Assembly: GCA_002753395.1 (NCBI GenBank)
Contig: PEAB01000002.1
Coordinates: forward strand, 1-64,000
Reading direction: 5' to 3'
DNA: 64,000 bases
Source of the DNA: Nitrospirae bacterium MYbinv3
Lineage (GTDB): Bacteria; Nitrospirota; Thermodesulfovibrionia; Thermodesulfovibrionales; Magnetobacteriaceae
Shown here: piece after piece, positions 16,710 to 26,260 of the stretch
How the letters are laid out: each line of letters opens with the position of its first letter
Numbering within the stretch: the first letter of the stretch is position 1
Program-made: the position numbers and the translations under genes
The notes under the pieces: model-generated
The model's input: only the letters and a program-made list of their open reading frames with translations
Told to the model about the DNA's origin: nothing
Databases searched by the model: none

Positions 16710-17480
16710 CTACCAGTTTTTTTGTGTGAGGGTGTCAGAGAGTCTTGCGAAGTCATCTAATGAGAGTGTTTCTGGCCTTGCCATAGGGTCTATGCCGATA
16801 TCGGTTAGTATTGTCTTGATATTGGAGCCATATGGTTTAAGGCTGTTGGCAAGCGTCTTTCTTCGCTGCAGGAAGCTTGTTCTTATCACCTTAAAAAATG
16901 ACTCCTCGTTGCAGACTTTTACAGCAGACCTTGGCAGGGGAGAGAAACTTACCACTGCTGAGTCGACCTTTGGGGGTGGTCTAAAGGCCTCCCTGGGTAC
17001 AACGAACTCTAAACGGCTTGAACTTCTGTACTGTACCATCAACGTCAGTACGCCGTAGTCCTTGCAGCCTTTGAGGGAAGTGATTCGCTTGGCCACTTCC
17101 TTTTGCAGCATCAGTATTATGCCCTGAAGTCCTTGTCCCTCTTCTAATATTTTAAAGATTATTGGAGTTGTCAGGTTGTATGGGATGTTAGATACTACTT
17201 TGAATCTCTCTATGGCCTTGAAATCAAACTGTAGAACGTCCCCTTCAATCAGTTCAAGGTTGGCGCTGTTTTTAAAGCGCGACCTTAAGAGCTTACACAG
17301 ATACGGGTCTATTTCTACTGCTATGACTCGCTGTACTCTTTCAAGAAGACCCTCAGTGAGCACCCCTCTGCCTGGTCCGATCTCTACTACCGTATCCTCA
17401 GGGGTGAGTTGCGCACACTCCAGCATTCTCTGAAGGATGCCTAAGTCGCCAAGAAAATGTTGACCATACCTCCTGCCCAC
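16710..17480 (-). CDS. rsmA: 16S rRNA dimethyladenosine transferase RsmA/KsgA
   Basis: RsmA dimethylates two adjacent adenines (A1518/A1519 in E. coli numbering) near the 3' end of 16S rRNA during 30S maturation, using SAM. The 256-residue protein opens RRYGQHFLGD, as the family does. It has SAM motif VVEIGPGRGVLTEGLL, the acidic EIDPYL loop and the catalytic NIPYNLTTPI motif. It starts at GTG 17480. The last codons overlap the end of the MITE at about 16720 (TTTGTGTGAGGG), so the extreme C-terminus (LTQKNW) may have been supplied by the element. It is flanked by repeats on both sides. Confidence 0.93.
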   Translation of the reverse strand: MGRRYGQHFLGDLGILQRMLECAQLTPEDTVVEIGPGRGVLTEGLLERVQRVIAVEIDPYLCKLLRSRFKNSANLELIEGDVLQFDFKAIERFKVVSNIPYNLTTPIIFKILEEGQGLQGIILMLQKEVAKRITSLKGCKDYGVLTLMVQYRSSSRLEFVVPREAFRPPPKVDSAVVSFSPLPRSAVKVCNEESFFKVIRTSFLQRRKTLANSLKPYGSNIKTILTDIGIDPMARPETLSLDDFARLSDTLTQKNW

Positions 17481-17765
17481 AGAATCAGTTTACCAATCTT
17501 AAGATTGCCATTTAGATATCTTCTTTATATTTCATGGTAACTATGCTTTTAAGCTTTCTGGATTCCTGCTTTCGCAGGAATGACATACTCGGAAAACGGC
17601 TATTACTGTCATTCCCGCGTAAGCGGGAATCTAATCCATGAGGCTGATAAATGGCACATATATCCCTGTTTTTGTAGGAATGACCCATACACTTTATTCG
17701 TTATCAAATCAACAATCTTTTTGCAAATTCCAATTAGTTGAGTATAACACTACCGAGGTTAGAGT
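17481..17765. repeat. Intergenic partial family B element
   Basis: Bases about 17517-17637 carry the left terminus (TTCTTTATATTTCATGGTAA) and both internal palindromes of family B, but the right terminus is missing after GCGGGAATCTAATCC. A short further palindrome half, TTTTTGTAGGAATGACCC, follows near 17668. The element lies between divergently placed ends of rsmA and the small membrane-protein gene. No gene is seen. Confidence 0.65.
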
Positions 17766-18035
17766 TCACTTGTTTTTTTGCGATAGGTATTGTTTCTTTT
17801 CTTCTTTTGCGTGGGGCACTTGGACGATCTTTTTTAACGGCTCACACTGTGCTGTAAGGAGCGTTAGTTGTTCCTTTACACGTTTGAGTTCGTTGCGCTC
17901 TGTAAAATACAACAACCAGCCTATAGATGCAACTACTATTAAAACCAAGCTAAATTGAAATATACCTTTTTTACCGCTTGAATGATGCAGTTCTGAGTTT
18001 TCAAGTTCTTGTTCAAGTTTTGTTTTTTCTATCAA
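17766..18035 (-). CDS. Small single-pass membrane protein, function unknown
   Basis: This is an 89-residue protein with one membrane helix at about residues 27-46 (FQFSLVLIVVASIGWLLYF). A short basic/acidic N-terminus precedes it, and a helical, coiled-coil-prone tail follows (ERNELKRVKEQLTLL). The shape resembles FtsB/FtsL-type division proteins, but no diagnostic motif is visible. It overlaps the 3' end of the AMMECR1 gene by 4 nt, which implies translational coupling as the last gene of the mtnA-ispB-AMMECR1 operon. Confidence 0.6.
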   Translation of the reverse strand: MIEKTKLEQELENSELHHSSGKKGIFQFSLVLIVVASIGWLLYFTERNELKRVKEQLTLLTAQCEPLKKIVQVPHAKEEKKQYLSQKNK

Positions 18036-18577
18036 TAGAACCTCCTTACCTCAAACCTGTATATCTCTACCGGTTCGTCATTATAGATATTTGCCTTCAT
18101 TTTAGCGATCCTTAGCTGTTCTTCAACTGAGTTTACACCCTCTATATCTGGTAAAAGCAACCCCTTTCTATAATCTTTTGCAACTATAACCCCGTATTTC
18201 TTATGATCCAGCTCCGAGACGTCATTGATCTTCTGCGGTGCTGACAGGACGTCAACCGAGCAGGTAAGCTCCTCTAACTCTTCCTCCCTGACCGGTGAAA
18301 AACGAGGGTCTCCGGTGGCTGCAGCCACAGCGTTTCTGATAATTTCGCTTGCAACGTTCTCCATTACTGGCGCAAACGTACCTATGCAGCCTCTTAGTTG
18401 TCCATGTTTTTTCAGGGACACAAACACCCCGGCTCGTTCAACACCTGATTTTTCCTGCATCTCCTTAACAAGCTCTGCTGAAGCAGGTACTAGATCTCCT
18501 GACTTGATGTAGTTTTCTATAGCAGTCCTTGCCAATACCACCAGAGGATGACGTGGGTTATCTGTTTTAGTGTGCAT
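18032..18577 (-). CDS. AMMECR1 domain protein
   Basis: This is a 181-residue protein covering a whole AMMECR1 domain. The signature block is recognisable as GVFVSLKKHGQLRGCIGTF, followed by ATGDPRFSPVREEELEELTCSVDVL. The biochemical function of this widely conserved family is not established. In bacteria the domain often occurs beside a MEMO-like dioxygenase or radical SAM gene, neither of which is present here. It overlaps the upstream polyprenyl synthase stop by one base and the downstream small gene by four, so it is in the middle of a tight operon. Confidence 0.88.
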   Translation of the reverse strand: MHTKTDNPRHPLVVLARTAIENYIKSGDLVPASAELVKEMQEKSGVERAGVFVSLKKHGQLRGCIGTFAPVMENVASEIIRNAVAAATGDPRFSPVREEELEELTCSVDVLSAPQKINDVSELDHKKYGVIVAKDYRKGLLLPDIEGVNSVEEQLRIAKMKANIYNDEPVEIYRFEVRRFY

Positions 18578-19566
18578 TATTTTTTCCTTTTCAGGGCATA
18601 GTCGGCCATGACCATAAGGGCATCTTTCTCAGGACAATCGTCAAAGACAGAAAGCTCCTCTTTGGCTTCATTTACTATATCAATGGCCTTTTGCATTGTT
18701 TTTTCAATAACCCCGTACCTTTTAAAAAGCACGAGTATATCTTCCAAATGCCTTGTCGTCTCCTGGGGCGAGGCATCTTCTGTTGATTTTATGATCTGAG
18801 TTATCTCCTCCTTTTCGTGAGGCAGTGCGCAGTCTAGAAGGTAGATAAGGGGCAGGGTGATCTTTCCTTCGTGGAGGTCCTTGCCAAGTATCTTGCCAAG
18901 CCGGTGCTCTTCGGCCTCGTAGTCCAGGATGTCGTCAAACATCTGAAAGACGATACCGGTTTTTAGACCAAACATAGAGAGTGCATCCATCTTCTCCTGC
19001 GATACACCGCCAAGTATAGCGCCTATCTTACATGCTGCGGATATGAGAAAGCCGGTCTTGGAGGAGATTATCTGCAGGTACTCCTGCTCTGTTACCAGCG
19101 GGTCTCCGATCTTTTGTAGTTGCAGTATCTCCCCTTCAGCCATCTTCATAACGGCGTGAGAGATGATCTGCATGATGGCAAGGTTCTGCTGCTCTACGGC
19201 CAGCCGCAGCGAATTGGCGTAGAGGAAATCGCCAACAAGCACAACTATCTGATTACCCCAGACGGAGTGTGATGTTGGTTTACCCCGTCGTACCTCTGCT
19301 CCGTCTACTATGTCGTCGTGTAGCAGTGAGGCGCTGTGTATGGCCTCGATGATACTTCCAAAGATAGCCCTTCCACTGCCCTTATATCCGGCAAGCTCGG
19401 CGCTTAATATCAGGTACAACGGTCTGAGACGCTTGCCGCCGCTGCCGAGCACGTGTTTGCCTATGACTGGGATCATCGCTACATCACTTCTAAAGACGTC
19501 ATATAACTCCTTTTCGACTAACTTTAACTCAGGCTCGTATCGTTTAAATATATCTGAAATGAACAT
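18577..19566 (-). CDS. ispB: Polyprenyl diphosphate synthase (IspB type)
   Basis: This is a 329-residue trans-prenyltransferase that condenses isopentenyl diphosphate units to make the side chain of the respiratory quinone. The two Asp-rich motifs are intact: LLHDDIVDG (first) and FQMFDDILDY (second). GGKRLRPLYL and SKTGFLISAACKIGA are also as expected. Chain length cannot be set from sequence; octaprenyl or heptaprenyl is likely. It lies 5 nt after mtnA and one base before AMMECR1. Confidence 0.9.
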   Translation of the reverse strand: MFISDIFKRYEPELKLVEKELYDVFRSDVAMIPVIGKHVLGSGGKRLRPLYLILSAELAGYKGSGRAIFGSIIEAIHSASLLHDDIVDGAEVRRGKPTSHSVWGNQIVVLVGDFLYANSLRLAVEQQNLAIMQIISHAVMKMAEGEILQLQKIGDPLVTEQEYLQIISSKTGFLISAACKIGAILGGVSQEKMDALSMFGLKTGIVFQMFDDILDYEAEEHRLGKILGKDLHEGKITLPLIYLLDCALPHEKEEITQIIKSTEDASPQETTRHLEDILVLFKRYGVIEKTMQKAIDIVNEAKEELSVFDDCPEKDALMVMADYALKRKK

Positions 19567-19571
19567 ATCTG

Positions 19572-20648
19572 TTATGATAAAACCCGTAATTGTTCGATAT
19601 TACGTGTTGGATCCTCAAGTTGATGTATGTCCTCTGGTCTGAAGGCGCCTTTTTCGGTAAAGATAAGCGTTACATATCGGGCTGGAGTTACGTCAAAGGC
19701 TATGTTTTTGACCTTAACCCCCTCTGGTGCAATCCTGCACGTGCCAAACACGTCTGTAACCTCGCTGCCATCCCGCTCCTCTATGGGTATTTGATCACCG
19801 TGTGTCATTGTAAAATCTATGCTGCTGATGGGGGCTGCTACGTAAAAGGGTATGTTGTTTTCCTTAGCCAGCACCGCAACAGAGTAAGTGCCTATTTTGT
19901 TAGCCACATCGCCGTTTCTTACTGTCCTGTCGGTGCCGACGATACAGAGGTCTATCTCACCCCTTTTCATTAGTGCTCCGGCCATGTTATCAGTGATAAG
20001 GGTTACATCAATACCGTCCTGCATCAATTCCAATGAGGTAAGCCTTGCCCCCTGGAGGACTGGCCGGGTCTCGTCGGCTATTACGCTAACCCTTTTACCC
20101 TCTTCTATGGCCACGCGTATGGGAGCAGTTGCGGTACCATAGCCGCCTGTGGCAAGGCTGCCGGCATTACAGTGGGTCAGCACACGCGCCCCATCCTTGA
20201 TAAACCGTGCCCCCCACTTCCCTATCATTCTATTGATCTCGATATCTTCTGTCAACATAGTCTTGGCCTCATTTATTAGGGTATCCTTAAGGGTCTGAGT
20301 GGATACCCCTTCGGTGGCCTTAATGAGTTTTAGTATCCGCTCCACAGCCCAGCGTATATTGACAGCAGTTGGTCTGCTGTTGAGGAAATCGTCTAAGACA
20401 GGTTCTAACATTGATATAAACTCCCTATTGTCTGTTGTATCTATCGATATACCGGCCAGGGCTATTCCCATTGCAGCGGCGATCCCGATTGCTGGGGCGC
20501 CTCTTATGCTCAGCTGTTTGATACACTGTATAACTCTTTTATAATCGTAGCAGTCTACATAAGCAACCCTGTGCGGTAATACCGTCTGGTCAAGAATACG
20601 TACAACCGGTCTTGATTTGTCTTCAATCCACTCTATTGTTTTTACCAT
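19572..20648 (-). CDS. mtnA: S-methyl-5-thioribose-1-phosphate isomerase MtnA
   Basis: MtnA is an aldose-ketose isomerase of the methionine salvage pathway, converting methylthioribose 1-phosphate to methylthioribulose 1-phosphate. The 358-residue protein has family motifs IRGAPAIGIAAAMG near the N-terminus, the catalytic Cys in THCNAGSLATGGYG, and the catalytic Asp region GTDRTVRNGDVANKIGTY. The length is normal. It is related to eIF2B subunits, but these active-site residues place it as MtnA. It is the first gene of the mtnA-ispB-AMMECR1 operon. No mtnB/C/D gene is in the window. Confidence 0.92.
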   Translation of the reverse strand: MVKTIEWIEDKSRPVVRILDQTVLPHRVAYVDCYDYKRVIQCIKQLSIRGAPAIGIAAAMGIALAGISIDTTDNREFISMLEPVLDDFLNSRPTAVNIRWAVERILKLIKATEGVSTQTLKDTLINEAKTMLTEDIEINRMIGKWGARFIKDGARVLTHCNAGSLATGGYGTATAPIRVAIEEGKRVSVIADETRPVLQGARLTSLELMQDGIDVTLITDNMAGALMKRGEIDLCIVGTDRTVRNGDVANKIGTYSVAVLAKENNIPFYVAAPISSIDFTMTHGDQIPIEERDGSEVTDVFGTCRIAPEGVKVKNIAFDVTPARYVTLIFTEKGAFRPEDIHQLEDPTRNIEQLRVLS

Positions 20649-20717
20649 ATCTTAAACTCCTAATAAACGTTAGCAGAGAGCTCTCTATACATCGCTAGCT
20701 ATTATACACTAATATAA

Positions 20718-22010
20718 TTAAATCTTTTTCCTTTTTTTCTTGGCATTAGGGGGTAGAATCCTGTCAATAATATCATCGGCGGTCACAAGGCCAACCATCT
20801 GGTCATCCTCATCAACAACGGGGATGGCAACAAGGTTGTATTTGGATATCTTGGCGGCTACAATACTTTCATCATCCTCAGGTCTGACCGACTTTATGTT
20901 GGTTACCATTATTGAGGACAGTGGTACCTCCCCGTCAGACATTAGCAGGATTTTTAGAGATACAACACCTACCAGGCGTCCATCTTTATCCGCCACGTAG
21001 AGATAATATATGGTCTCAACATCGCTGGCGTCCGTCTTGAAACGTTCGATCACCTCCTTTACCTTTGTCTCGCAGTTGTACATGAGGAATTCGGTGTTCA
21101 TAAGGCCCCCTGCCGTGTCTTCCTCGTGGCCGAGCAGCTCGTGGATGGCGTCGGCGTCCTCTTGCTCAAAGGTATTTAGTATCTGTTGGGTCTTGTCTTT
21201 TGGCAGGTCGCTCAGTATGTCGACGGCATCGTCGGTGGCCATCTCCTCGATAATCTCTGCCGCCTTTTTAGTGTCCATGTTGGAGAGGATCTCTACCTGT
21301 GTATCAGACTCCAGCTCTGACAAGGTCTCGGCGGCGGATTCAACGTCCAGGGATCTGAAAAACCTGGCGCCCTCGTCTCTAGAAACGGAGCTGATAATGT
21401 CGGCCAGATCTGCCGGATGTATCTTGGATAGCTTCTGCTGTGAGACCTTCAGAGAGATCGACTTTAACCTTGGACTTAATGGCTGTAGGAAGTCCCATCG
21501 TATTAAGTTATCAGGCATCTGTAGTTTAAAAAAGCTCAAGATCTCCATGCCCTTTTTCTCCATACCCAGTCGTCTTAGTATCCCCCTCATACCTACGTCG
21601 ATGGCCACAAGGACTGCCCAACTCCTGTAACCCTCAATCTTTATATCATTAACCCTGACCACCTTTGCCCCATTGATATCCACTACCTGCTTATCCAGGA
21701 CATCCCGGGCCGCAAGCAGGTCAACGTCAAAAGTGTCGTACACTGGCAAATTGGTGCGTTGCAACACAGTGGTCATCATCCTTCTGTTAAAGATGCTAAG
21801 ACTTTCATAATCTACCCTGTAAAAATTGTCTCGCTTTTCGAGAATGAGCGCTTCTATCCTCGGCGGGTAATCATCAGAGCGCTCCCTGCCGTCGATAGGC
21901 TCTCCCTTGACTACAATAACGTCATGGATCCTGCCTAGTTCCTCGCCCTTCATATCGAAAACGGATTTCTTTAATATTTCACTTAAAAATATATCACCAA
22001 TAAGCGGCAT
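20718..22010 (-). CDS. Soluble MgtE N-domain / CBS-pair protein with PRC-barrel-like N-terminus
   Basis: This 430-residue protein has no membrane helix. Its N-terminal ~170 residues carry two PRC-barrel-like repeats (DMKGEELGRIHDVIV and DINGAKVVRVNDIKI). Residues about 200-310 form the MgtE intracellular N domain (LHPADLADI-type KIHPADLADIISSV, DAVDILSDLP). The rest is a CBS pair (IMVTNIKSVRPEDD, LVTADDIIDRILPP). This is MgtE without its transport pore, so it probably senses Mg or adenosine nucleotides and may regulate a separate metal transporter. The partner is not in the window. It is 69 nt upstream of mtnA. Confidence 0.8.
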   Translation of the reverse strand: MPLIGDIFLSEILKKSVFDMKGEELGRIHDVIVVKGEPIDGRERSDDYPPRIEALILEKRDNFYRVDYESLSIFNRRMMTTVLQRTNLPVYDTFDVDLLAARDVLDKQVVDINGAKVVRVNDIKIEGYRSWAVLVAIDVGMRGILRRLGMEKKGMEILSFFKLQMPDNLIRWDFLQPLSPRLKSISLKVSQQKLSKIHPADLADIISSVSRDEGARFFRSLDVESAAETLSELESDTQVEILSNMDTKKAAEIIEEMATDDAVDILSDLPKDKTQQILNTFEQEDADAIHELLGHEEDTAGGLMNTEFLMYNCETKVKEVIERFKTDASDVETIYYLYVADKDGRLVGVVSLKILLMSDGEVPLSSIMVTNIKSVRPEDDESIVAAKISKYNLVAIPVVDEDDQMVGLVTADDIIDRILPPNAKKKRKKI

Positions 22011-22384
22011 ATTACCCTGTACCCTGCAAGCAATCTCCCAAAGGATGTACTCCGTTAGCTTTACAATTTTCTATGTCTTATTACAGCTTGAACACAACAC
22101 AATGTATGGTAACATAAAATATTATGTGTTTTCACTATAACAAAAGCAGGGGATCAAGATAAGTATATGCACATATGTAAAATTTTAAGCAAACACGCCT
22201 GACATTTACGGGGTCAAGGGGACTGGTCCCCTTGTGGGTGGGTCTAGGGAGGGCAAAGCCCTCCCTATTCATTTTCACAGCCTTAAGTCAACAGCATTAG
22301 GTCTGAGGGAGGGGGTGGCTTCTGCGTTACAAGGTATTAAATATTTGTCATTTTTTTACCATTTACTGTATCATACTACGTAGG
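22011..22384. repeat. Divergent gap with family A element
   Basis: Bases about 22165-22299 are a family A copy in the forward sense. It contains the phrase GCCTGACATTTACGGGGTC, both GC-rich hairpins and the right terminal repeat CTTAAGTCAACAGCATTA (22282-22299), followed by GGTCTGAGGG. Its left terminal repeat is absent. Bases 22300-22384 are the leader of the next gene. No gene is seen. Confidence 0.65.
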
Positions 22385-23338
22385 ATGATAGTGATAAGAA
22401 GTGCAACGGATGAGGATATTGGCGGTCTTTGTGAGCTTTTCAGGATCTGTTTCTCTAAGCTGATATCGGTAGAGGAATGGGCATGGAAGTATAAAAATAC
22501 TCCTTACGGAGCTCATTCATACGTTGGTGTGGATGGCAAAAACATCGTGTCTCACTTTGGAGGTATCAGATGTAGTATGGAGTTTCAGGGGCAGCGCCTG
22601 TGGGCGTATCAGTTCTGTGACGTGATGACCCATCCGGCTTACAGGGCCAAGTCGTTTTCCCTTAAGCCCCCTGTCCTAAGAGCCACAGAGCTCTTTTATA
22701 ATAAGCACGAAATGGACTTTGCCTTTGGTTTTCCTTCAGAAAGACATGCCAGGTTACATTGCCTGGTGCTTGGGGCCAGTCGCAGGATGCTTACTCTCTA
22801 TAGAAAGAAGCTGACCTTACAGGATGCCGACATCACCAAGATGCCCCTAAGGGTCTATACAGGATGGGACGGCATCAGGGAAGAGGAGTTAGACCTCTTA
22901 TGGCAGAGATGTCGCAGCGCCTATCCACTTTCCATTGTCAAGGATGCCAAGTACCTGCTTTGGAGGTATCAGAAGCATCCCACGCGTAGTTACTTAGTGG
23001 TTGCATGGCGTGGTTTTTTTATGACACACATAAAGGCCCTTGCCGTTGTCAGGATCGTCAATGATACTATGAACCTTCTTGATTTTATGGTTCCTGATGC
23101 CAGCCTTACCGGGAAGTTCTTAAAACTCGTAGACACTCTGGCAATCAGCCATAATGTCTCTAACATAAACGTGTGGTTAAACGGGGGAGAACCCGTTGTG
23201 CGGCATTTCCTTGCTCACGGTTATGAGGTATCTCAGGGTCTTCCGTGTGCCTTGAAGATACTCAAGCACGATCGTATACAGGAAATCCCATTCTTTAACA
23301 GCCTCTGCTACAGAATGGGAGACTACGACGACAGTTAG
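22385..23338 (+). CDS. GNAT-type N-acetyltransferase
   Basis: This 317-residue protein starts with MIVIRSATDEDIGGLCELF, the usual opening of GNAT acetyltransferases. It continues with a HFGGIRCSMEF strand and a PAYRAKSFSLKP block at the acetyl-CoA site. A second, weaker GNAT-like half follows (AVVRIVNDTMNLLDFMV). The size fits tandem-GNAT proteins used in surface polysaccharide modification and similar tasks. The substrate is unknown. It starts at ATG 22385 with no strong ribosome site. It stands alone between repeats. Confidence 0.65.
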   Translation: MIVIRSATDEDIGGLCELFRICFSKLISVEEWAWKYKNTPYGAHSYVGVDGKNIVSHFGGIRCSMEFQGQRLWAYQFCDVMTHPAYRAKSFSLKPPVLRATELFYNKHEMDFAFGFPSERHARLHCLVLGASRRMLTLYRKKLTLQDADITKMPLRVYTGWDGIREEELDLLWQRCRSAYPLSIVKDAKYLLWRYQKHPTRSYLVVAWRGFFMTHIKALAVVRIVNDTMNLLDFMVPDASLTGKFLKLVDTLAISHNVSNINVWLNGGEPVVRHFLAHGYEVSQGLPCALKILKHDRIQEIPFFNSLCYRMGDYDDS

Positions 23339-23912
23339 ATCTGCAGTCTAAAGAGACGGGACGACCATTGTGAAGAGTTTATGTACAGCGGATGTTCTGC
23401 GCGGAGGATGGCATAATTTCAAGATAATGATTTTAAAACACATAATTATGCTAAAAACACGCCAGAAGTAGCGGACACTACATTAACTTAAGCAATTGTA
23501 AGGCTGGGTAACTTTATGTTTAAAATGTCAAGAATACGTTGGGCCAATGGTGAATAAGAAACCTTACCTGTCTTGTTTTTTCTGACATGTCGGTCAAGTA
23601 CACTGAAGATGTTGCTGCTAATGTTCTGATGCTTCCCAAACGGATTCGGCCCCATAACTTCCACCCCATTGATTATCTCAGTCAAGTCAAAGTCTCTCTC
23701 TAATGTCTGTGCTTCCATAGGGATATTGTACCACTTGTAATGAAAAAAACAAAAATTTATTCTAAAGGTGGATAAACATTCCTGCTGTCATTTTGTTATA
23801 ATTGATAGCAATTGCTATGCTCACTTTAAAAAACATATCAAAGAAATGCGGGATGCAGGAAGCCCTGACAAAGGTCTCATTAAAGTTATAATGTTGCTTT
23901 ATCTATAACGCG
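23339..23912. other. Gap holding a Uma2 gene relic, otherwise empty
   Basis: Apart from the 23488-23718 relic on the minus strand, I see no gene, RNA or repeat. Bases 23339-23487 contain no recognisable reading frame. Bases 23719-23912 are AT-rich and probably hold the kdsB promoter, with no clear -35/-10 pair. Confidence 0.4.
23488..23718 (-). pseudogene. Uma2-family nuclease-like protein, N-terminal remnant
   Basis: A 76-residue reading frame opens with FDLTEIINGVEVMGPNPFGKH, typical of Uma2 (DUF820) proteins of the PD-(D/E)XK superfamily, which are normally about 180-200 residues. The match continues to GKVSYSPL, then skips to a QRILDILN segment that resembles the later QPDILFI stretch of intact proteins, and stops. 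A small internal deletion followed by truncation explains this. The catalytic core is absent, so it is almost certainly non-functional. Confidence 0.6.
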
Positions 23913-24638
23913 ATGACCTCGATAGCCATAATCCCTGCGAGATACGACTCGAGCCGGTTCCCGGGTAAACCTCTAGCCCTTATACAGGGTAAACCAATGA
24001 TCCAGCACGTCTACGAGGCCGCCTCTAAGGCCGTAAGCCTCAGTGCCGTAATTGTTGCTACTGATGACCAGCGGATCAGGGAGGTTGTGGAGGGCTTTGG
24101 CGCAGTGGCTGTGATGACGGCAACAACGCATCTATCCGGCTCGGACAGGATTGCAGAGGTTGCGCAAGGGCTCAACGCCGATATCATCGTAAACATCCAG
24201 GGCGATGAGCCAATGCTCAAGGCAGAGATGGTTGATGACTGCATAAGCCTCTTAAGCGATGAGCGCGCCGCTATGTCAACCTTGAAAAAACTTATTACTA
24301 ATCAGGAAGAGATACTTGATACAAACGTCGTAAAGGTCGTTACAGATGCAGAGGGCTTTGCTCTGTATTTTTCAAGAATGTCTATACCGTTTTGTAGGGA
24401 CACATTAGACATAAAATATTTTAAACATATAGGGATTTACGGTTACCGGAGGGAGGTGCTTTTGAGTCTTAGACAAAGGCCAGAGTGTTTGGCTGAAAAG
24501 GCCGAGAAATTGGAACAACTCCGCGCACTGCACTATGGCTACAGGATAAAGGTGCTTGAGACAACGGTGCACACACATGCCGTTGACACACCAGAGGATA
24601 TAGGAAAGGTTGAACAATGGCTAAATACATCTTTCTAA
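23913..24638 (+). CDS. kdsB: 3-deoxy-manno-octulosonate cytidylyltransferase KdsB
   Basis: KdsB activates Kdo with CTP to CMP-Kdo for lipopolysaccharide inner core synthesis. The 241-residue protein has the nucleotidyltransferase start [25 protein letters not shown], the NIQGDEPML motif and [11 protein letters not shown], all characteristic. It starts at ATG 23913. The 3' end overlaps pyrG by 22 nt, so the two are translationally coupled. Its presence shows the organism makes Kdo-containing LPS. Confidence 0.95.
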   Translation: MTSIAIIPARYDSSRFPGKPLALIQGKPMIQHVYEAASKAVSLSAVIVATDDQRIREVVEGFGAVAVMTATTHLSGSDRIAEVAQGLNADIIVNIQGDEPMLKAEMVDDCISLLSDERAAMSTLKKLITNQEEILDTNVVKVVTDAEGFALYFSRMSIPFCRDTLDIKYFKHIGIYGYRREVLLSLRQRPECLAEKAEKLEQLRALHYGYRIKVLETTVHTHAVDTPEDIGKVEQWLNTSF

Positions 24639-26257
24639 CAGGCGGGGTTGTCTCATCCATTGGCAAGGGGATAGCGGCCTCCTCTGTTGGGGCATTGCTT
24701 GAGGCAAGGGGACTAACCGTTACCATACAAAAGCTCGACCCCTATATCAACATAGACCCAGGTACGCTAAGCCCGTATCAACACGGTGAGGTCTTCGTAA
24801 CCGACGATGGTACAGAGACAGACCTTGACCTCGGGCACTACGAACGATTCACCCACGTACGCGCAGCAAGCGCTAACAATTTCACAACCGGTAAGATCTA
24901 CTACAACGTTATCAAAAAGGAGCGGCAGGGCTTATACCTCGGAGAGACGATTCAGGTAGTCCCACACATAACGGATGAGATCAAGTCTGTCATAAAATCC
25001 GTGGCCGCACACAAAGACGTTGTGATAGTGGAGATAGGCGGCACCATTGGAGATATAGAGAGTCTGCCCTTTTTAGAGGCCATCAGGCAGATGCGTTATG
25101 ACGTTGGTAAGGAAAACTGTCTCTACCTGCACCTGACCCTAGTACCCTATATAAGCAGCGCTGGTGAGTTAAAGTCTAAGCCCACACAGCACAGCGTTAA
25201 GGAACTGAGGGAGATCGGTATACAGCCTGACGTCCTCTTGTGTCGTTGTGACAGGCCGCTGCCGTTGGATATGAAGCGCAAGATCGCCTTGCACTGCAAC
25301 CTCGATGTTGAGTCGGTAGTTGGGGCAGTGGACGTTGATACTATCTATGAGGTACCCCTTGTGCTTCACAACGAAGGACTGGATGATCTGATCATCAAAC
25401 AGCTCTGTTTGCCATCGCATCCGCCCAGGCTAGACCAGTGGGTGGAGGTTGTCAAGCGTATAAAGGACCCCTCAGGGCAGGTCTCGATAGCCCTTGTTGG
25501 TAAGTACACCGAGTATAAGGATGCCTACAAGAGCCTGACGGAGGCGCTTATCCACGGAGGTATAGCCAATAACGTGCGAGTCAACTTTAACTGGGTAGAA
25601 TCAGAACAACTGGAGTCCTCAATACCGGATGTGCTTCTGTCTGAGGCTGATGGTATTCTAGTACCAGGGGGGTTTGGCAACAGGGGGATTGAGGGCAAAA
25701 TCGTGGCTGTTAGGTATGCCAGGGAGAAGAAGATCCCGTATTTTGGTATATGTCTTGGAATGCAATGCGCCGTTATAGAGTTTGCCAGAAACGTCTGTGG
25801 GCTTAAGGCGGCCAACAGCGCCGAGTTTGACTCCGGCACGGATGCACCCGTCATATACCTGATGCAGACGTGGTATGATCATCGGCAGAACAGCGTACAG
25901 GAGCGTTCAACAGAAAGTCATAAGGGCGGTTCTATGAGGCTTGGCAGTTACCCATGTATGTTGACGCCTAACTCCCATAGTTATCAAGCATATGAGTGTG
26001 CAGAAATAGTTGAAAGACACCGCCACAGGTATGAGTTTAACAATGAATATAGAGACCTCTTAGTATCAAAGGGTTTGCTTATAAGCGGCATAAGTCCTGA
26101 TAAGCAGCTTGTGGAGATAGTGGAGCTTGCAGAGCATCCATTTTTTGTTGGCTGTCAGTTTCATCCAGAGTTCAAGTCCAGACCGACAGAGCCTCACCCC
26201 TTGTTTAGGGCGTTTATTGCGGCTGTGCTCAAGGAAAGAAGGTCGTTGTTTCCTTAG
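24617..26257 (+). CDS. pyrG: CTP synthase PyrG
   Basis: PyrG converts UTP to CTP using ATP and glutamine, feeding kdsB just upstream. The 546-residue protein has the N-terminal synthase domain ([30 protein letters not shown]) and a C-terminal class I glutamine amidotransferase domain. The amidotransferase carries a nucleophile in [13 protein letters not shown] and a His/Glu pair in FHPEFKSRP. It is full length. It starts inside the kdsB 3' end and is followed after 3 nt by kdsD. In many proteobacteria kdsA sits between pyrG and kdsD; it does not here. Confidence 0.96.
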   Translation: MAKYIFLTGGVVSSIGKGIAASSVGALLEARGLTVTIQKLDPYINIDPGTLSPYQHGEVFVTDDGTETDLDLGHYERFTHVRAASANNFTTGKIYYNVIKKERQGLYLGETIQVVPHITDEIKSVIKSVAAHKDVVIVEIGGTIGDIESLPFLEAIRQMRYDVGKENCLYLHLTLVPYISSAGELKSKPTQHSVKELREIGIQPDVLLCRCDRPLPLDMKRKIALHCNLDVESVVGAVDVDTIYEVPLVLHNEGLDDLIIKQLCLPSHPPRLDQWVEVVKRIKDPSGQVSIALVGKYTEYKDAYKSLTEALIHGGIANNVRVNFNWVESEQLESSIPDVLLSEADGILVPGGFGNRGIEGKIVAVRYAREKKIPYFGICLGMQCAVIEFARNVCGLKAANSAEFDSGTDAPVIYLMQTWYDHRQNSVQERSTESHKGGSMRLGSYPCMLTPNSHSYQAYECAEIVERHRHRYEFNNEYRDLLVSKGLLISGISPDKQLVEIVELAEHPFFVGCQFHPEFKSRPTEPHPLFRAFIAAVLKERRSLFP

Positions 26258-26260
26258 ATT

